Shown piece after piece: positions 9,695-20,175 of a stretch of DNA of 64,000 nt. The position numbers and the translations under genes are program-made. This DNA is from Sabethes cyaneus (Eukaryota; Arthropoda; Insecta; Diptera; Culicidae), in contig NC_071355.1 in NCBI RefSeq assembly GCF_943734655.1, forward strand, positions 236,806,027 to 236,870,026, given 5' to 3'. Every line of letters begins with the position of its first letter. Positions within the stretch are counted from its first letter, which is position 1. The notes below the pieces were generated by a model that had not been told where the DNA came from, searched no databases, and was given only the letters and a program-made list of their open reading frames with translations.

Positions 9695-10608
9695 GGGGCC
9701 ATCCACATACCACGTGGACAGCTTAGAGGGGGGTGGGGGGTATGAAAGTGTCCACGCTTGTCCACGGAAGGGGGGGAGGGGGTACGGAAAATGTCCACGT
9801 GGACAAGTTTTTTTTTTCATGCAATAGAAATTAGAAATAACTCAATAGAACTGCAATAGAAATTTTTTTACAACTCTTGCCTTCTTTGTGAAATGATAAA
9901 TGTAACGGAAGAATCCACGAATATTCACCACTTACGTGACTCATTTATCACAAAGGTCGCACTTGCGCCAAAATGCATTTTGCCTCAAAATAAAATCCAG
10001 CTCGCCAAAAAAAGGGCTTCCATCGACAACCTATTTCCAAAAGGCTTCGCCTTCAAAAAATTTTACGAATCACATTGCGTCGAAAAGGTCTTGTGTTGCG
10101 TTGAAGTAGACGGCCAAGCTGAGATGTTCTGGATACAGATACTCTAGACAAAGATACTCTGGACAGAGAAGAATCGTCAAGCGAAAGTCAAGCTATCAGC
10201 TTTCTTGCAGTCGATAATAATTTGCAGTAGACAAGATCATAAGAATTAAGGTCCTAACAAATTGCATACGGATTTTAATACGCTGCGGAAAGTTGACGGA
10301 AAATCCATGGAAAAACTCAAATTTCCGCAACGCCTAAAAAGCCGTATGCATTGTGTCACGGCCTTTAGACTGGCGCTTCCTTTCACCCACGTCAGCTTTT
10401 TGATAAATACTGCATAAATCAAGTTGAAAACAATATTTAGAACAATGCATTTCTGTTTTGTTAAATTTGACATGAGAAAAAAAAATGTTCACGTGGACAA
10501 ACAGGGGAGGGGGGTGGGGGTTGAGGGAATGTCCACGCTTGTCCACGGAGGGGGACGGGGGGGTTGAAAATTGGTATTTTTCTGTCCACGTGATATCTGG
10601 ATGGCCCC
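9695..10608. mobile_element. 914-bp element with GGGGCCATCCA inverted ends
   Basis: The left end is GGGGCCATCCACATACCACG. The right end read inward is GGGGCCATCCAGATATCACG, matching 18 of 20. Both ends continue with ACGTGGACA and G-rich runs containing GTCCACGCTTGTCCACGGA. AAA flanks each side (9692-9694 and 10609-10611), a possible 3-bp target duplication. An 84-codon frame at 9893-10147 has no transposase motif that I recognise, so I treat the element as non-autonomous. A smaller foldback element has inserted inside it at 10249-10365. Confidence 0.8.
10249..10365. mobile_element. 117-bp GCATACGGATTTT foldback, copy 1
   Basis: The left half carries TTGCATACGGATTTTAATAC and the right half carries its inverse, AAAGCCGTATGCATTGTGTC, with GCGGAAA and TTTCCGC further inside. 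TA flanks both sides (10247-10248 and 10366-10367), which suggests a TA target as for Tc1/mariner-driven MITEs. It is nested inside the 9695-10608 element, so it arrived later. Confidence 0.75.
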
Positions 10609-10762
10609 AAACGTATTGGATAGATTAAATATGAGATTTCTAAGCATTGATTGAGTATCGTATTTTAATTATAACGTAACTGTTTTTTCGACAAAATTGA
10701 TTAAGCAAGGGAAGGTCAAAAGAAGATGAGGTGGAAAAATGCCGAAGTGCAGAAAAAGAAAC

Positions 10763-10835
10763 GACAATACATTGTATAACAGCAGAAACAGACGCGCTCC
10801 TAGGTTGCTTCCTTGGGGTACACTAGCAAGATTGC
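10763..10835 (-). pseudogene. Non-LTR reverse transcriptase scrap
   Basis: The minus strand reads ASVPQGSNLGARLFLLLYNV. This matches the RT motif, commonly VPQGSxLGPLLFLLFIND, of Jockey- and CR1-type elements. Only this motif survives and no flanking RT motifs are found. A longer scrap of a similar kind is at 36495-36695. Confidence 0.55.
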
Positions 10836-10872
10836 TATATTTTTGTTTTATCGTGACTCTTGAAGTTTGCAA

Positions 10873-11785
10873 AATATGATTACAACCATTTGGTGAACTC
10901 CTATAAAAGAGATAACGTGATTATTCCGATTGAATTCAGCTCAGATTTTTTCGGATGGTAAATGTTATAATTCGCTTTCGACGTTGACGTGGTACAAATG
11001 TGAGATTCATTTTCAGCGATAAGCGGAGCAGGACAGAACGTCTTTTTGTCACCACTGTACTCGCTAGCAGCAACTGGAACTGTGACTAGAGACCTTCAGC
11101 GGCAGTAACGATACTACGGTTGTCAAAATTCCCGACCGTTATAACAGTATACGCTGCTTACTTCTATCAGCACTTTTAGAACCGGGTCTCATTTTCCAAT
11201 TTTAACGTATCTGCCGCTTCTGCAAGAGGCCACAGATTTCTGCGATGACACTGAACACTGTAAGGTTGACTTACAGCATGCAGGCAGTACTATTCTGCCA
11301 GACCATTCCCCGTCTGAATCCGATACAGACTCGTCCTGCCTTTCGGGTGTACCCCACTTCGAATTCAGCTTTCCGGGGGACGTCAATACCTTAGATTACT
11401 TCACTTTACCATCGCTTCCTGTTATCAATTTATCAATCTCTTCGGCCTCAACAGAATCAGCAGCTTCTACGTGTCGATTCGCATCGCAATTACTATGGAT
11501 AAAAGGAACCAATTTGTCGGAGGGCCTTGGAGTAAAATCATCGCGGAGATAGCGTGCCATTTTAGTTACTTTTTGTGCTTACAATTTCTTTTTATGGTTC
11601 AATGTGTTTATTTTACACATAAATTATTTATTGATTTTGTACTATATGTTAGGTTTACAGACTGTTCAAAACATGCTGGGGTTTTGTACCATCTTGAGTA
11701 AGAATATGAGTCTGTCTTCATCTGCCTTGTATACTAGAACCTTTAAGAATTGACTTCATCGAGCCACTTCGCTCGCTTATTGATT
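10873..11785. other. Unique-looking sequence, nothing recognised
   Basis: Moderate GC between 10990 and 11480. The short frames have no recognisable domains. Confidence 0.4.
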
Positions 11786-11843
11786 TGATTTTGATCGTAC
11801 CGAACCATTTCTTCCATCTATGATCGTACCGAATCATATAAAG

Positions 11844-12050
11844 AAGCAAAGCCATGGGTATAAATGTCCTGTTGAGAACTTGACCCATTTATCGACAGAC
11901 TTCGCAGCCGGTTATTAATTAGAGTGCAGGACAATTACGGGGCTAGTGTAACGATCTTACTGACTCTATAGCAGCACCTCCCAGCCGAGATTCGAACATA
12001 CGACGACTGGTTTGTTAGGATACCATCGTATCCCGAGGCTAACTGGGCGG
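11844..12050 (-). mobile_element. tRNA-derived SINE, nearly full length
   Basis: On the minus strand it begins with CCGCCCAGTTAGCCTCGGGA, which resembles a tRNA 5' half with a degenerate A box. It continues to GTATGTTCGAATCTCGGCTG, a B-box-like GTTCGAATC, and ends near CCCATGGCTTTGCTT. This is the longest of the related copies in the window and defines the family for the others. Insertion is within the tandem repeat. Confidence 0.7.
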
Positions 12051-12306
12051 CCATATATTTCATTGAACAATGATCATTCCGAATAATTTTACTTATCACT
12101 GGTCGTACCATACCATTTAACTCATATATGGTTATACCGAACCATTTTAATGATATCCCATACAGGATCATTTTATTCACCAATGGTTGTTCCACACCAT
12201 TTAATCTATATATGATCTTACTGAGCCATTTTAAATGCTATACAGAATCATTTTATTCACCAATGGTCGTACCACATCATTTAATTTACATATGATCGTA
12301 CCGAGA

Positions 12307-12428
12307 CCGCCCAGTTAACTCCGGGGTACGATGCTGGCCTAACAAGGCAGTCGTCGTATGTTCGAGTAAATGTCTGTCGATAAAGAAGGGCCGAGTTCTT
12401 AAGGACGTTTATACCCATGGCTTTGCTT
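12307..12428 (+). mobile_element. SINE copy with central deletion
   Basis: It has the same 5' half (CCGCCCAGTTAACTCCGGGG to GTATGTTCGAG). The text then jumps straight to AATGTCTGTCGATAAAGAAG and the 3' end CCCATGGCTTTGCTT. About 90 bp of the middle, including the AGTCAGTAAGATCG segment, is missing. Confidence 0.65.
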
Positions 12429-12578
12429 AATTTTTTTTTATGGTCGCATCGAATGAATTTAGTCAAATGCCACGCCGAACCATTTTATTCTCCAATGGTC
12501 CTACCAAAGTATTTAATTCATATATGATACGAAACCATTTTGATTAAACGCCATGCAGAATTATTTTATTTACCATTG

Positions 12579-12678
12579 CACTGGCCCCGTAATTTTCCTG
12601 TACTCTAACAGCCAGCTGCGAAGTCTGTCGATAAAGAAGGGTAATGTCTAAAGACGGTATAAACCCATGGATTTGCTT
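12579..12678 (+). mobile_element. SINE copy, 5'-truncated
   Basis: Only the 3' half is present, from CTGGCCCCGTAATTTTCCTG to CCCATGGATTTGCTT. The inverted-repeat element at 12679 starts exactly where the SINE tail ends. Confidence 0.65.
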
Positions 12679-13769
12679 TGCTGTGGTCCAGAAAGCCAAA
12701 TTAGGTGGAATAAATTGTTTACTCAGTAGTCGTTGATTTTAGACTATTTTCGTGTTAGCAACAAAATCTTGATTTAGGAAGCCGCTTTTTTTCGGCATGA
12801 GCTAATTTAAGGTGACCGTCAAATTAACCAAGATCCAGAAATTATCTTCAAAACGGAACAAAATAGAGTTAGTAGTTGTTACCCTTCCATCTTTTCACAC
12901 GCTCTTCCTCTTATCTCCCAGCCACTTGTACAACTTTTAATGGTCCATATGCAAGATAATCGCAGCCACTTTGACTTATTTGGACCCCCCCTTTTTTTTA
13001 GCGATCACCCCCCTTTTATCAACCTCCTGTGCTGATTCACTTATGTCAAGAAACCTGTACGCTAAGTTTGCTGAAGAACAGTCAAGGCATTCCGGAATTA
13101 TGGCGCAACTCGTTAACTTTTATATACTTAAATATGTTTAAACCCCACATATTCAAAGTTGATTTATTTGAGATAGACAAAAATTCCCCCTCCAATTTTT
13201 TGGTATTATGCACAGAAAACTACGTTCTTTCAAACGCAATCAACCGATTTTAATTCTACTAGCATCTTTCTGAGATAATAACATTTGAAAACGGCTTATT
13301 TTTAACACAAAATTTGATATAACTGTAGAAGTAAAGTAGATAGCCAATTTTTTTTTCACCAAAAGTTGCGTCTTATTGAGCCTCAAAAGTTAGCTGAAGG
13401 AGTGTTTTGCGATAAATGCTAAATAAAAAAAATTTGGAGAAAAATCGCAAAATAGAAGAGTCACCCTAACTTGATTCAGGAAAAACGCCCTAATATGGAA
13501 ACGGTTTGAGATAGAGGGATTCCGTCTTCTGCAATATTACTCAAAATACTTTAAGCTATAAAATTGCTGCAGTGACTCACGCTCTATCTTGTTTCATTTT
13601 GAAGATAATTTCTGGATATTGGTTAATTTAAGGGTTACCCTAAAACAGCTCATGCCGAAAAAGTGGCATCCTAATTCAAGATTTTGTTGCTAACACATAA
13701 ATAGTCTAAAATCAACCACTACTGAGTAAACAATTTATTCCACCTAATTTGGCTTTCTAGACCATAGTG
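12679..13769. mobile_element. Long-arm element with CACTATGG end, Transib-like
   Basis: The right end read inward starts CACTATGGTCTAGAAAGCCA. The left end is a decayed version, TGCTGTGGTCCAGAAAGCCA. The arms match over about 170 bp and include GTAAACAATTTATTCCACC and its inverse. CAC(T/A)(A/G)TGG ends resemble those of the better preserved elements at 37824, 54866 and 58668. I see no target duplication and no transposase. The flanks return to the ATGGTCGTACCG-type tandem repeat on the right. Confidence 0.7.
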
Positions 13770-13990
13770 CAATAGTCGTTCCGAACCATTCCATTCATTT
13801 ATGGTCGAACCGAACCATATACTTCATTGAACAATGTTCATACCGAATCATTTTAATTATCAACGGTTGTACCGAACCTTTTAATTCATCGATGGTCGTA
13901 CCGAACCATATACTTCACCGACAATGATTGTACTGAATCATTTTAGTTTATGACCATACAGAAACATTTTGATTGCGATGGGTGGCTAAA
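13770..13990. repeat. Continuation of ATGGTCGTACCG tandem repeat
   Basis: Four to five further degenerate units follow the inverted-repeat element, for example TGGTCGAACCGAACCATATA near 13801. Confidence 0.65.
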
Positions 13991-14280
13991 TAGGTAGGGT
14001 CGTTTATAGCCATTTCTTTTAATATCCTATGGTCGCATCGGCCCGTCTCATTTATATTCGGAGTTCGGAGCATCTGAGTTTCATCGGAAAGATCGAGACG
14101 AAATGAAAGAAAGCAAGGTACTAAACAAGCGTTATAAAAAACATTCTCAAAAAGTTCAGTCATTCAAGTTCAAGTATGGAGTACTCTATTCATACTGGGA
14201 TAACAAAACATGGATGAAATTATTTATTTTGAATAAAAGTTTTTATTGTATATGCGACTAATATTTTTAATAACATGTAA
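13991..14280. other. Spacer, nothing recognised
   Basis: AT-rich sequence without a motif. Confidence 0.4.
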
Positions 14281-15352
14281 GAATTGTAAGCCATCGGTTT
14301 AGCCTCAGCCGTGAGCGTTGCTGAGACTCCCTGAAACAAGCCGCAGGGTCGGCACGCTTATCCTGGGGTTTTCGCGGGAAAGCAAGGAAATACCTGATAT
14401 AGTCGATGGAAAACTCACGATTTACCTTTTCACAAATTTATTCACGCTTTCTGGACTTTTACCTTCTACCTTTGATCTTTGTACCACCCACTTTCTTAAT
14501 CTATCTAACCTTTTATATTTCTTCGACGGGGCCCCTCTTCTTCAGCATACACACACAGCCTGCACCACTTTTCGCCTTCACAACTCGCTGCCGCTCGTGA
14601 TCGCCACTTCCGGCCTGGAGACACGTCGATTTCATTGACCAGCGGCCTTAGCCGCTCCTTCCGCGTCGGATGCAGGACTCACTCGGGCTTTGCCGATCCG
14701 CCAAAGGGTTTTGGCTCAACAGATGATCGTGGTTGATTTTAAACGAACACTGCGAGGTTCTGGGCGTTAGTTGGCTGGCGAGGGCTTCAATTGGCAAAAC
14801 GGCGTAGGGTGGCATTACCTGTATTCGCTAAGTTACACTCACTTCCTTTATATCTCAGCACTTCTAATAATTGTATAGGATTTTTGGCTTTGTGAAATAG
14901 TACTGCTTTTGTTGGTACTAGGTCACTGTAAGTAGACCGTTCGGCTTGAGGTCCTCTTTTCAAATGCTATTTTTGAAAGTTGAGTGTAACTTAAATAAGT
15001 ATTTAGTGGCAGGTCATTGCCCTACGCCAACGGTTAATGCCTTCGCCTAGTACATAAGCTGAGTCTTCCGCCAGATTGTTTATATTTGCATCTGACGCGA
15101 GTCCTGTCATCCGCGCGGCCCTCATTTTCAATCGTTTCCTCCTGGTGGTGGGATATGACAGGTGACAGGCTGCGTACTTAAGGTTGATTGGCTGATTGTT
15201 AGCTATCTATTGGGTGGTGTTGGGTGGTACTCTGGGAGAAAGATCATCTACTTCGACAAACATTTCCAGCTTTTACATTTTACAATACATAACATTTAAA
15301 CGAATTATACAATAAATCTCAATAACCTTCTAAGCGGAGGCTACCAACGCTT
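14281..15352. other. GC-rich block, possible LTR remnant
   Basis: A clear GC step occurs around 14285-14830, with text such as GCCGCAGGGTCGGCACGCTT. A short inverted pair (AAGTTACACTCACTT near 14830 and AAGTTGAGTGTAACTTA near 14980) may mark a small foldback element of about 170 bp. The block has the look of an LTR or a retrotransposon UTR, but I could not find a second copy or TG...CA borders. The 106-codon plus-strand frame at 14318-14638 has no recognisable domain. Confidence 0.3.
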
Positions 15353-15353
15353 A

Positions 15354-15472
15354 AGGCCCATACAGAATGCATACGGATTTTACTACGTTGCGGCAAATTG
15401 ACAGTTTTTCCATGGGTTTTCTGTCAAATTTCCGCAGCGTAGTAAAATCCGTATGTATTGTGTCTGGGCCTT
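15354..15472. mobile_element. 119-bp GCATACGGATTTT foldback, copy 2
   Basis: This is the best preserved copy. The left arm AGGCCCATACAGAATGCATA and the right arm, inverse of AGGCCCAGACACAATACATA, pair almost throughout. The arms meet at CCATGGGTTTTC. TA flanks both ends (15352-15353 and 15473-15474). Confidence 0.85.
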
Positions 15473-15474
15473 TA

Positions 15475-16042
15475 CAGAATTGTTGCTTTGAATATTCCGC
15501 ATACGCACAGCTATTCAGCTGACCATTCTAGATATGGCAAAGTAGATTGCCTTTTCCCGGTTGGAAAGCAACCTCGTATAAAAATTATTTATTTAGTTTT
15601 ATTACACTAGTAAATCTATTAGTCAAATTTATTCCGTTTCTCTCACATTTCTGGTTTGAACGGTAAAGACGAATTTTGTTAAAAAGCAAATAAAGGTATT
15701 ATCTCGCTATGTTTATAAAGCAATATGTAATTATGCTTGCGTACTTGTATACTTTGCCTTTCCTTATTCTTATTCTTCTTATTAATACCAACACAGCCAC
15801 AATAAAGGATTCCTGGAAATAATTTTAGTTATTTCTAATCATAGAAATATTTCAAATTATTTTCTTGTCTGTATTAACATTTGCAAAATATCAAAGATAT
15901 ATTGCAAATGTTTAATCGGCCAGGCCAACTGTGAAGTATTGCCGCAAAGACGATTATAAGAAATAAATGTTGTGTGAATAAGTTATTCATACATAGATGC
16001 ATTTCAAAATCAACAAGGGAAGAAGAAACGGGGACGTCTCGT
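15475..16042. other. AT-rich sequence upstream of the RTE copy
   Basis: No feature recognised. A phrase near 15740 (CGTACTTGTATACTTTGCCT) is repeated near 19467, so both may belong to an unidentified old repeat. Confidence 0.4.
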
Positions 16043-16056
16043 ACCAACCGTTTCTG
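16043..16056. repeat. Target site duplication of RTE copy (right copy at 18520-18533)
   Basis: The 14-bp text ACCAACCGTTTCTG is present at 16043-16056 and again, exactly, at 18520-18533. The sequence between is the RTE insertion. Confidence 0.9.
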
Positions 16057-18519
16057 TCTTCTTCTTCTTCAGCAGCATAGAGCCGGGGTGGCTCGTGCTG
16101 TTTCAAGCACTCGTCTCCATTCAACTCGGTCTTGGGCCACTCGTCGCCAATTTCCTAGTCGTCTCAGAAGTCGCAAATCGCTCTCGACCTGGTCGAGCCA
16201 TCGTGCACGTTGGGCCCCCCTGTTCCTGGTGCCGGTGGGGTTGTTGAAGAGGACTATTTTCGTCGCACAGTCGTCCGGCATCCTTACGACGTGTCCGGCC
16301 CACCGTAGCCTGCTAACTTTCGCTAGATGTACGATGGGAGTCTCCCCAAGCAGTGCCTGTAGCTCGTGATTCATACGCCTCCGCCACTCTCCGCTTTCAG
16401 TTTGTACTCCGCCAAATATCGTCCGCAGCACTTTCCGCTCAAACACGGCAAGGCCGCGTATGTCCTCCGTAAGCAGCGTCACGGCTTCAAGTCCATAAAG
16501 AACTACCGGTCTAATAATGGTTTTGTACATTGTTAGCTTCGTGCGGCGGCGTATGCTTCCTGATCGTAGCGTTTTACGAAGGGCAAAGTAGGCCCGATTT
16601 CCCGCTTGGATGCGCCGCTGGATCTCCTTACTAGTGTTGTTGTCCGCGGTCACCAGCGATCCCAAATACACGAACTCCTCTACCACTTCTAGTTCGTCGC
16701 CGTCAACGGTTACCGTCCGTGGGAGGCGCGCATTTGTTTCCTTTGAGCCTCTTCCTTTCATGTATTTGGTCTTCGACGCATTTATTTTTAGCCCAATTCT
16801 CCTAGACTCCGCTTTCAGTCTGGCGTAGATTACTTCCGCCGTCGCAAAGTTCCTGGCAATGATATCGAAGTCATCTGCAAAGCCTAGAAGTTGGCTACTC
16901 TTGGTAAAAATCGTGCCTCTCGTTTCGATGCCCGCTCGTCGGATCACCCCCTCAAGAGCGATGTTGAACAGCATGCAGGATAGACCGTCACCTTGTCTCA
17001 ACCCTCGTCGCGTCTCGAAGGGACTCGAGAGTGTCCCAGAGATGCGTACAAAACACATCACTCGATCCAATGTAGCTCTGATCAGTCGCGTCAGTTTGTC
17101 CGGAAAACCGTATTCGTGCATTATCTGCCATAGCTTGTCTCGATCGACTGTATCGTATGCTGCTTTGAAATCAATAAAGATGTGATGCGTGGGCACGTTG
17201 TACTCCCGACATTTCTGCAAGATCTGTCGGATAGTAAAAATTTGGTCCGTAGTTGCGCGAGCCCCCATGAAACCCGCCTGATAATTCCCTACGAAACCTT
17301 GTGCTATCGGTGACAGCCGGCGTAACAGGATCTGGGAGAGTACCTTGTAGGCGGCATTTATCAGCGTAATACCGCGATAGTTGCAGCAGTCTAGCCGATC
17401 ACCCTTTTTGTAGATGGGACAAACCACTCCTTCCATCCATTCCTCCGGTAGCTTTTCCTCCTCCCAAATCCTCGAAATAACCCAGTGTAGAGCCTTTGCT
17501 AGCGTTTCTCCGCCATGTTTATAAAGCTCTGCCGGTAGGCGGTCCTTCCCAGCGGCTTTATTGGTCTTCAGCAACCTGATTTCTCGTTTGACTTCTTGGA
17601 GATCAGGTGCTAGGACATCACTATCTTCCATGGGCGCTCCTAGGTTAATTTCCGTTCCGCCTCCTTCTGCGACTTCGCCATTGAGGTGTTCATCGAAGAA
17701 CTGCTTCCACCTGTCGACCACCTCGCGCTCGTTTGTAATTAGATTCCCTCCCTCGTCCCTACACATGTCAGGTTTCGGTGTGTAGCCCTTCCGAGTTTGG
17801 TTTACCTTCTCATAAAACTTGCGCGTGTCATTAGCTCGGAATAGTTGCTCCAATTCTTCACGATCCCTGTCCTCCTTTTGGCGCTTTTTCCTCCTCAAGA
17901 TCGTGGTCAACTTGTTCCTAGCTCGTCGGTACTTGGCCAGGTTCTCTCTAGTGGCAATACTTAGATAATTTTTCCAAGCATTTTTTTTCTCCTCCACCGC
18001 TTGTTGGCATTCCCCATCAAACCAATCATTTTGTGTACTCCGAGGCTCAATACCTAGTGCCGCGGTAGCGGCCTCTCCGATGGCCGAGCGTATTCTGCCC
18101 CAACCGTCTTCGAGGTTTGAAGCACCTAACTCCTCGGAAGAAGGCAGTGCCTCATTCAGTACTCGCGCGTAGTTCTCGGCAGCTTGTGGGTTATCTAGCT
18201 GCCTGATGTTCAGCCGAGGAGGGCGGCTTTGACGTGTCCGGTATACGGTGGACAGCTTTGAGCGCACATGTACTGCTACTAGGTAATGGTCAGAATCGAT
18301 ATCCGCACCCCGACGGGAGCGTACGTTCGTGATGTTAGAGAAGAACCGGCCCTCTATGAGAACGTGGTCAATTTGGTTCATTGTACGTTGGTCAGGTGAT
18401 CTCCAGGTGGCTTTGTGGATATCTTTGCGCGGGAAAAACGTGCTTCGGATCACCAGGCCTCGGGAAGCTGCGAAGTTTATACATCGTTGGCCGTTATCGT
18501 TTGTGTCGGTGTGCAGGTG
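16057..18519 (-). mobile_element. 5'-truncated RTE-type non-LTR retrotransposon
   Basis: A 2,463-bp insertion on the minus strand is bounded by an exact 14-bp target duplication. The 3' end is a short (GAA)n tail that follows the stop codon after only about a dozen bases, so there is almost no 3' UTR, which is typical of RTE elements. The 5' end is cut inside the endonuclease domain. Because the duplication is perfect and the frame is open throughout, the copy looks recent. Scraps of the same or a close family occur at 1978-2115, 39598-40370, 62058-62125 and 63697-63990. Confidence 0.9.
16069..18453 (-). CDS. RTE ORF2 (endonuclease end, reverse transcriptase), 5'-truncated
   Basis: The 794 codons shown start at the first Met. 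The open frame continues upstream to the truncation at 18519, reading LHTDTNDNGQRCINFAASRG before it. So the Met is probably not a true start. The N-terminal part is the end of an APE-type endonuclease, with IDHVL near residue 28 and the catalytic-type SDH at 54-56. The reverse transcriptase follows. It includes VCPIYKKGDRLDCCNYRGIT, IDFKAAYDT with Asp428, GLRQGDGLSCMLFNIALEGV and FADD at 525-528. The C-terminus carries the RLRWAGHVVRMPDDCATKIV phrase common in RTE/BovB-like proteins. The protein would nick and reverse-transcribe target-primed RNA. Lacking most of the endonuclease, this copy cannot be autonomous. RTE is my best assignment, made from motifs alone. Confidence 0.9.
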   Translation of the reverse strand: MIRSTFFPRKDIHKATWRSPDQRTMNQIDHVLIEGRFFSNITNVRSRRGADIDSDHYLVAVHVRSKLSTVYRTRQSRPPRLNIRQLDNPQAAENYARVLNEALPSSEELGASNLEDGWGRIRSAIGEAATAALGIEPRSTQNDWFDGECQQAVEEKKNAWKNYLSIATRENLAKYRRARNKLTTILRRKKRQKEDRDREELEQLFRANDTRKFYEKVNQTRKGYTPKPDMCRDEGGNLITNEREVVDRWKQFFDEHLNGEVAEGGGTEINLGAPMEDSDVLAPDLQEVKREIRLLKTNKAAGKDRLPAELYKHGGETLAKALHWVISRIWEEEKLPEEWMEGVVCPIYKKGDRLDCCNYRGITLINAAYKVLSQILLRRLSPIAQGFVGNYQAGFMGARATTDQIFTIRQILQKCREYNVPTHHIFIDFKAAYDTVDRDKLWQIMHEYGFPDKLTRLIRATLDRVMCFVRISGTLSSPFETRRGLRQGDGLSCMLFNIALEGVIRRAGIETRGTIFTKSSQLLGFADDFDIIARNFATAEVIYARLKAESRRIGLKINASKTKYMKGRGSKETNARLPRTVTVDGDELEVVEEFVYLGSLVTADNNTSKEIQRRIQAGNRAYFALRKTLRSGSIRRRTKLTMYKTIIRPVVLYGLEAVTLLTEDIRGLAVFERKVLRTIFGGVQTESGEWRRRMNHELQALLGETPIVHLAKVSRLRWAGHVVRMPDDCATKIVLFNNPTGTRNRGAQRARWLDQVESDLRLLRRLGNWRRVAQDRVEWRRVLETARATPALCC

Positions 18520-18533
18520 ACCAACCGTTTCTG

Positions 18534-19860
18534 ATTAACTGTAAATTTGTTTCGTTGAGAGTATCGTTGCTAATAAAGGTTAAGTGATACTCCGGACCCT
18601 CGGGGATGAACTTATGGCATTTAGACCAAAAGCCCGTCTGGAACTGGGCAAGGGTATAGCGCCTTATTTCGCTCACTGAAAATATATAAAATACGCCATC
18701 AACCCAAAAGTAGATAATTAAGTATTTTGCAATATATAAAAATTATTTTAACAATAAATGTGGGCATAACTTGATGTTACTGTACAAAATTCGCCGTCAC
18801 CGTCACATAAAAATTGTCGTAGAATAACTGGTTCAAGAATCTTTGAAACAAGATGTCCGAAGAATCGAAAACTCTCCCCTCCGGGAAAATAGAAGACTCC
18901 AAACTTTCCATACATTGCCCTTTGATTTCACAGTAGAGTATATAAAGAATAAATAAATATAAGGAACGTCCTCACCCGATTTCAAATCTGGTACTCAGGT
19001 TATATTGCCAATCGATGTCAGTTGAATCGGCCATGTCCTTAAATATTTCCGGAATACTATGGATAAAACGACGAATCTCGATTCAGTGGATAATATTGAC
19101 AAGTATTCAATTCTTCTGGGAGTTCATGACGGCACATTCTCCGAGAAATATCGGGAACAGATCCTCAAAATGTTAGTTCCAGATAGCAACTTCGAGTATG
19201 GAGAAGGTATTTCACAAGAATTTTCACTTCTGTCCGGTTTCGCATAAGCCGCTGAATATTCGGAATTTTTACAGCATAACAATCACATCGAAATTCACTT
19301 GAATTTATTATTTCTTTAACACGACACTATCATATTGTTTTCAAAATATCTTCTTGAAACCCTACAAGAGAGAAAAAATTCAGCCGCAAATATTTTTTCG
19401 AAAATCTATGAAAAACGTGACAGTAAATTTTTTTCGCGTCCATCCGCAAGCATAGTTTGCTACGATCGTACTTGTATACTTTGCCTTTCCGTGGCAAAAC
19501 TTGATAAGTATCATATACTTACTACAGACGATTGACATTGACTCACGGAGAATAAAAATGTAGTTTCAACCATATTTATGGTTGTTTTACGCATAAACAA
19601 AAAATTCGTTTTGTTTCAAACTGAAATGTATGATTGAAATGAAAATATTTATTGCTATATCAATGTTAACTTCAAATTTAAAAATACTTTACATTTAATT
19701 CAAAACTGTTATTTTCTTGATTCAAACAGAATCTCGTTTTGAAACAACAATATTTTCAGGTTGTTATAAAAATATATTATTGAGGCTTAAAGCAACAATC
19801 ATTTTGTTTGAAACAAACTGGAGCTTTTTCGCTCCGTGCTAGCATATAAACAGTGCAACA
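18534..19860. other. AT-rich sequence, nothing recognised
   Basis: A 62-codon frame at 19059-19247 has no recognisable domain and atypical context, so I do not call it a gene. The 19560-19840 part is rich in TTTGTTTCAAAC and GTTTGAAACAA phrases and may be an old foldback element. Confidence 0.4.
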
Positions 19861-19979
19861 TTTTACCTTTGTTATACTATAACAAAGGTTTAAAAATTGG
19901 TCGAAAAACACGAAATTGATCCGAGGCCCGGAGGGCCAAGTCACATATACCAATCGATAGGGTTCGTCGATTTGAGCAA

Positions 19980-20175
<196 letters not shown>

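Larger units (their letters stand above)
11786..12580. repeat. Degenerate tandem repeat, ATGGTCGTACCGAACCATT type
   Basis: A phrase of the form ATGGTCGTACCGAACCATTT, with AATTCATATATGATCGTACC or ACCAATGG in between, recurs roughly every 40-50 bp. Copies lie near 11790-11840, 12060-12300 and 12455-12580, and the repeat resumes at 13780-13975. SINE pieces and a larger inverted-repeat element break up the array. Confidence 0.7.

Noticed and set aside
9893..10147. 84-codon frame as a transposase of the 914-bp element
   Set aside because: No DDE-type or other transposase motif, and it is too short for a functional enzyme.
14281..14830. Solo LTR of a BEL/Pao-type element
   Set aside because: No TG...CA borders, second copy or target duplication found, so it is listed only as a GC-rich block.
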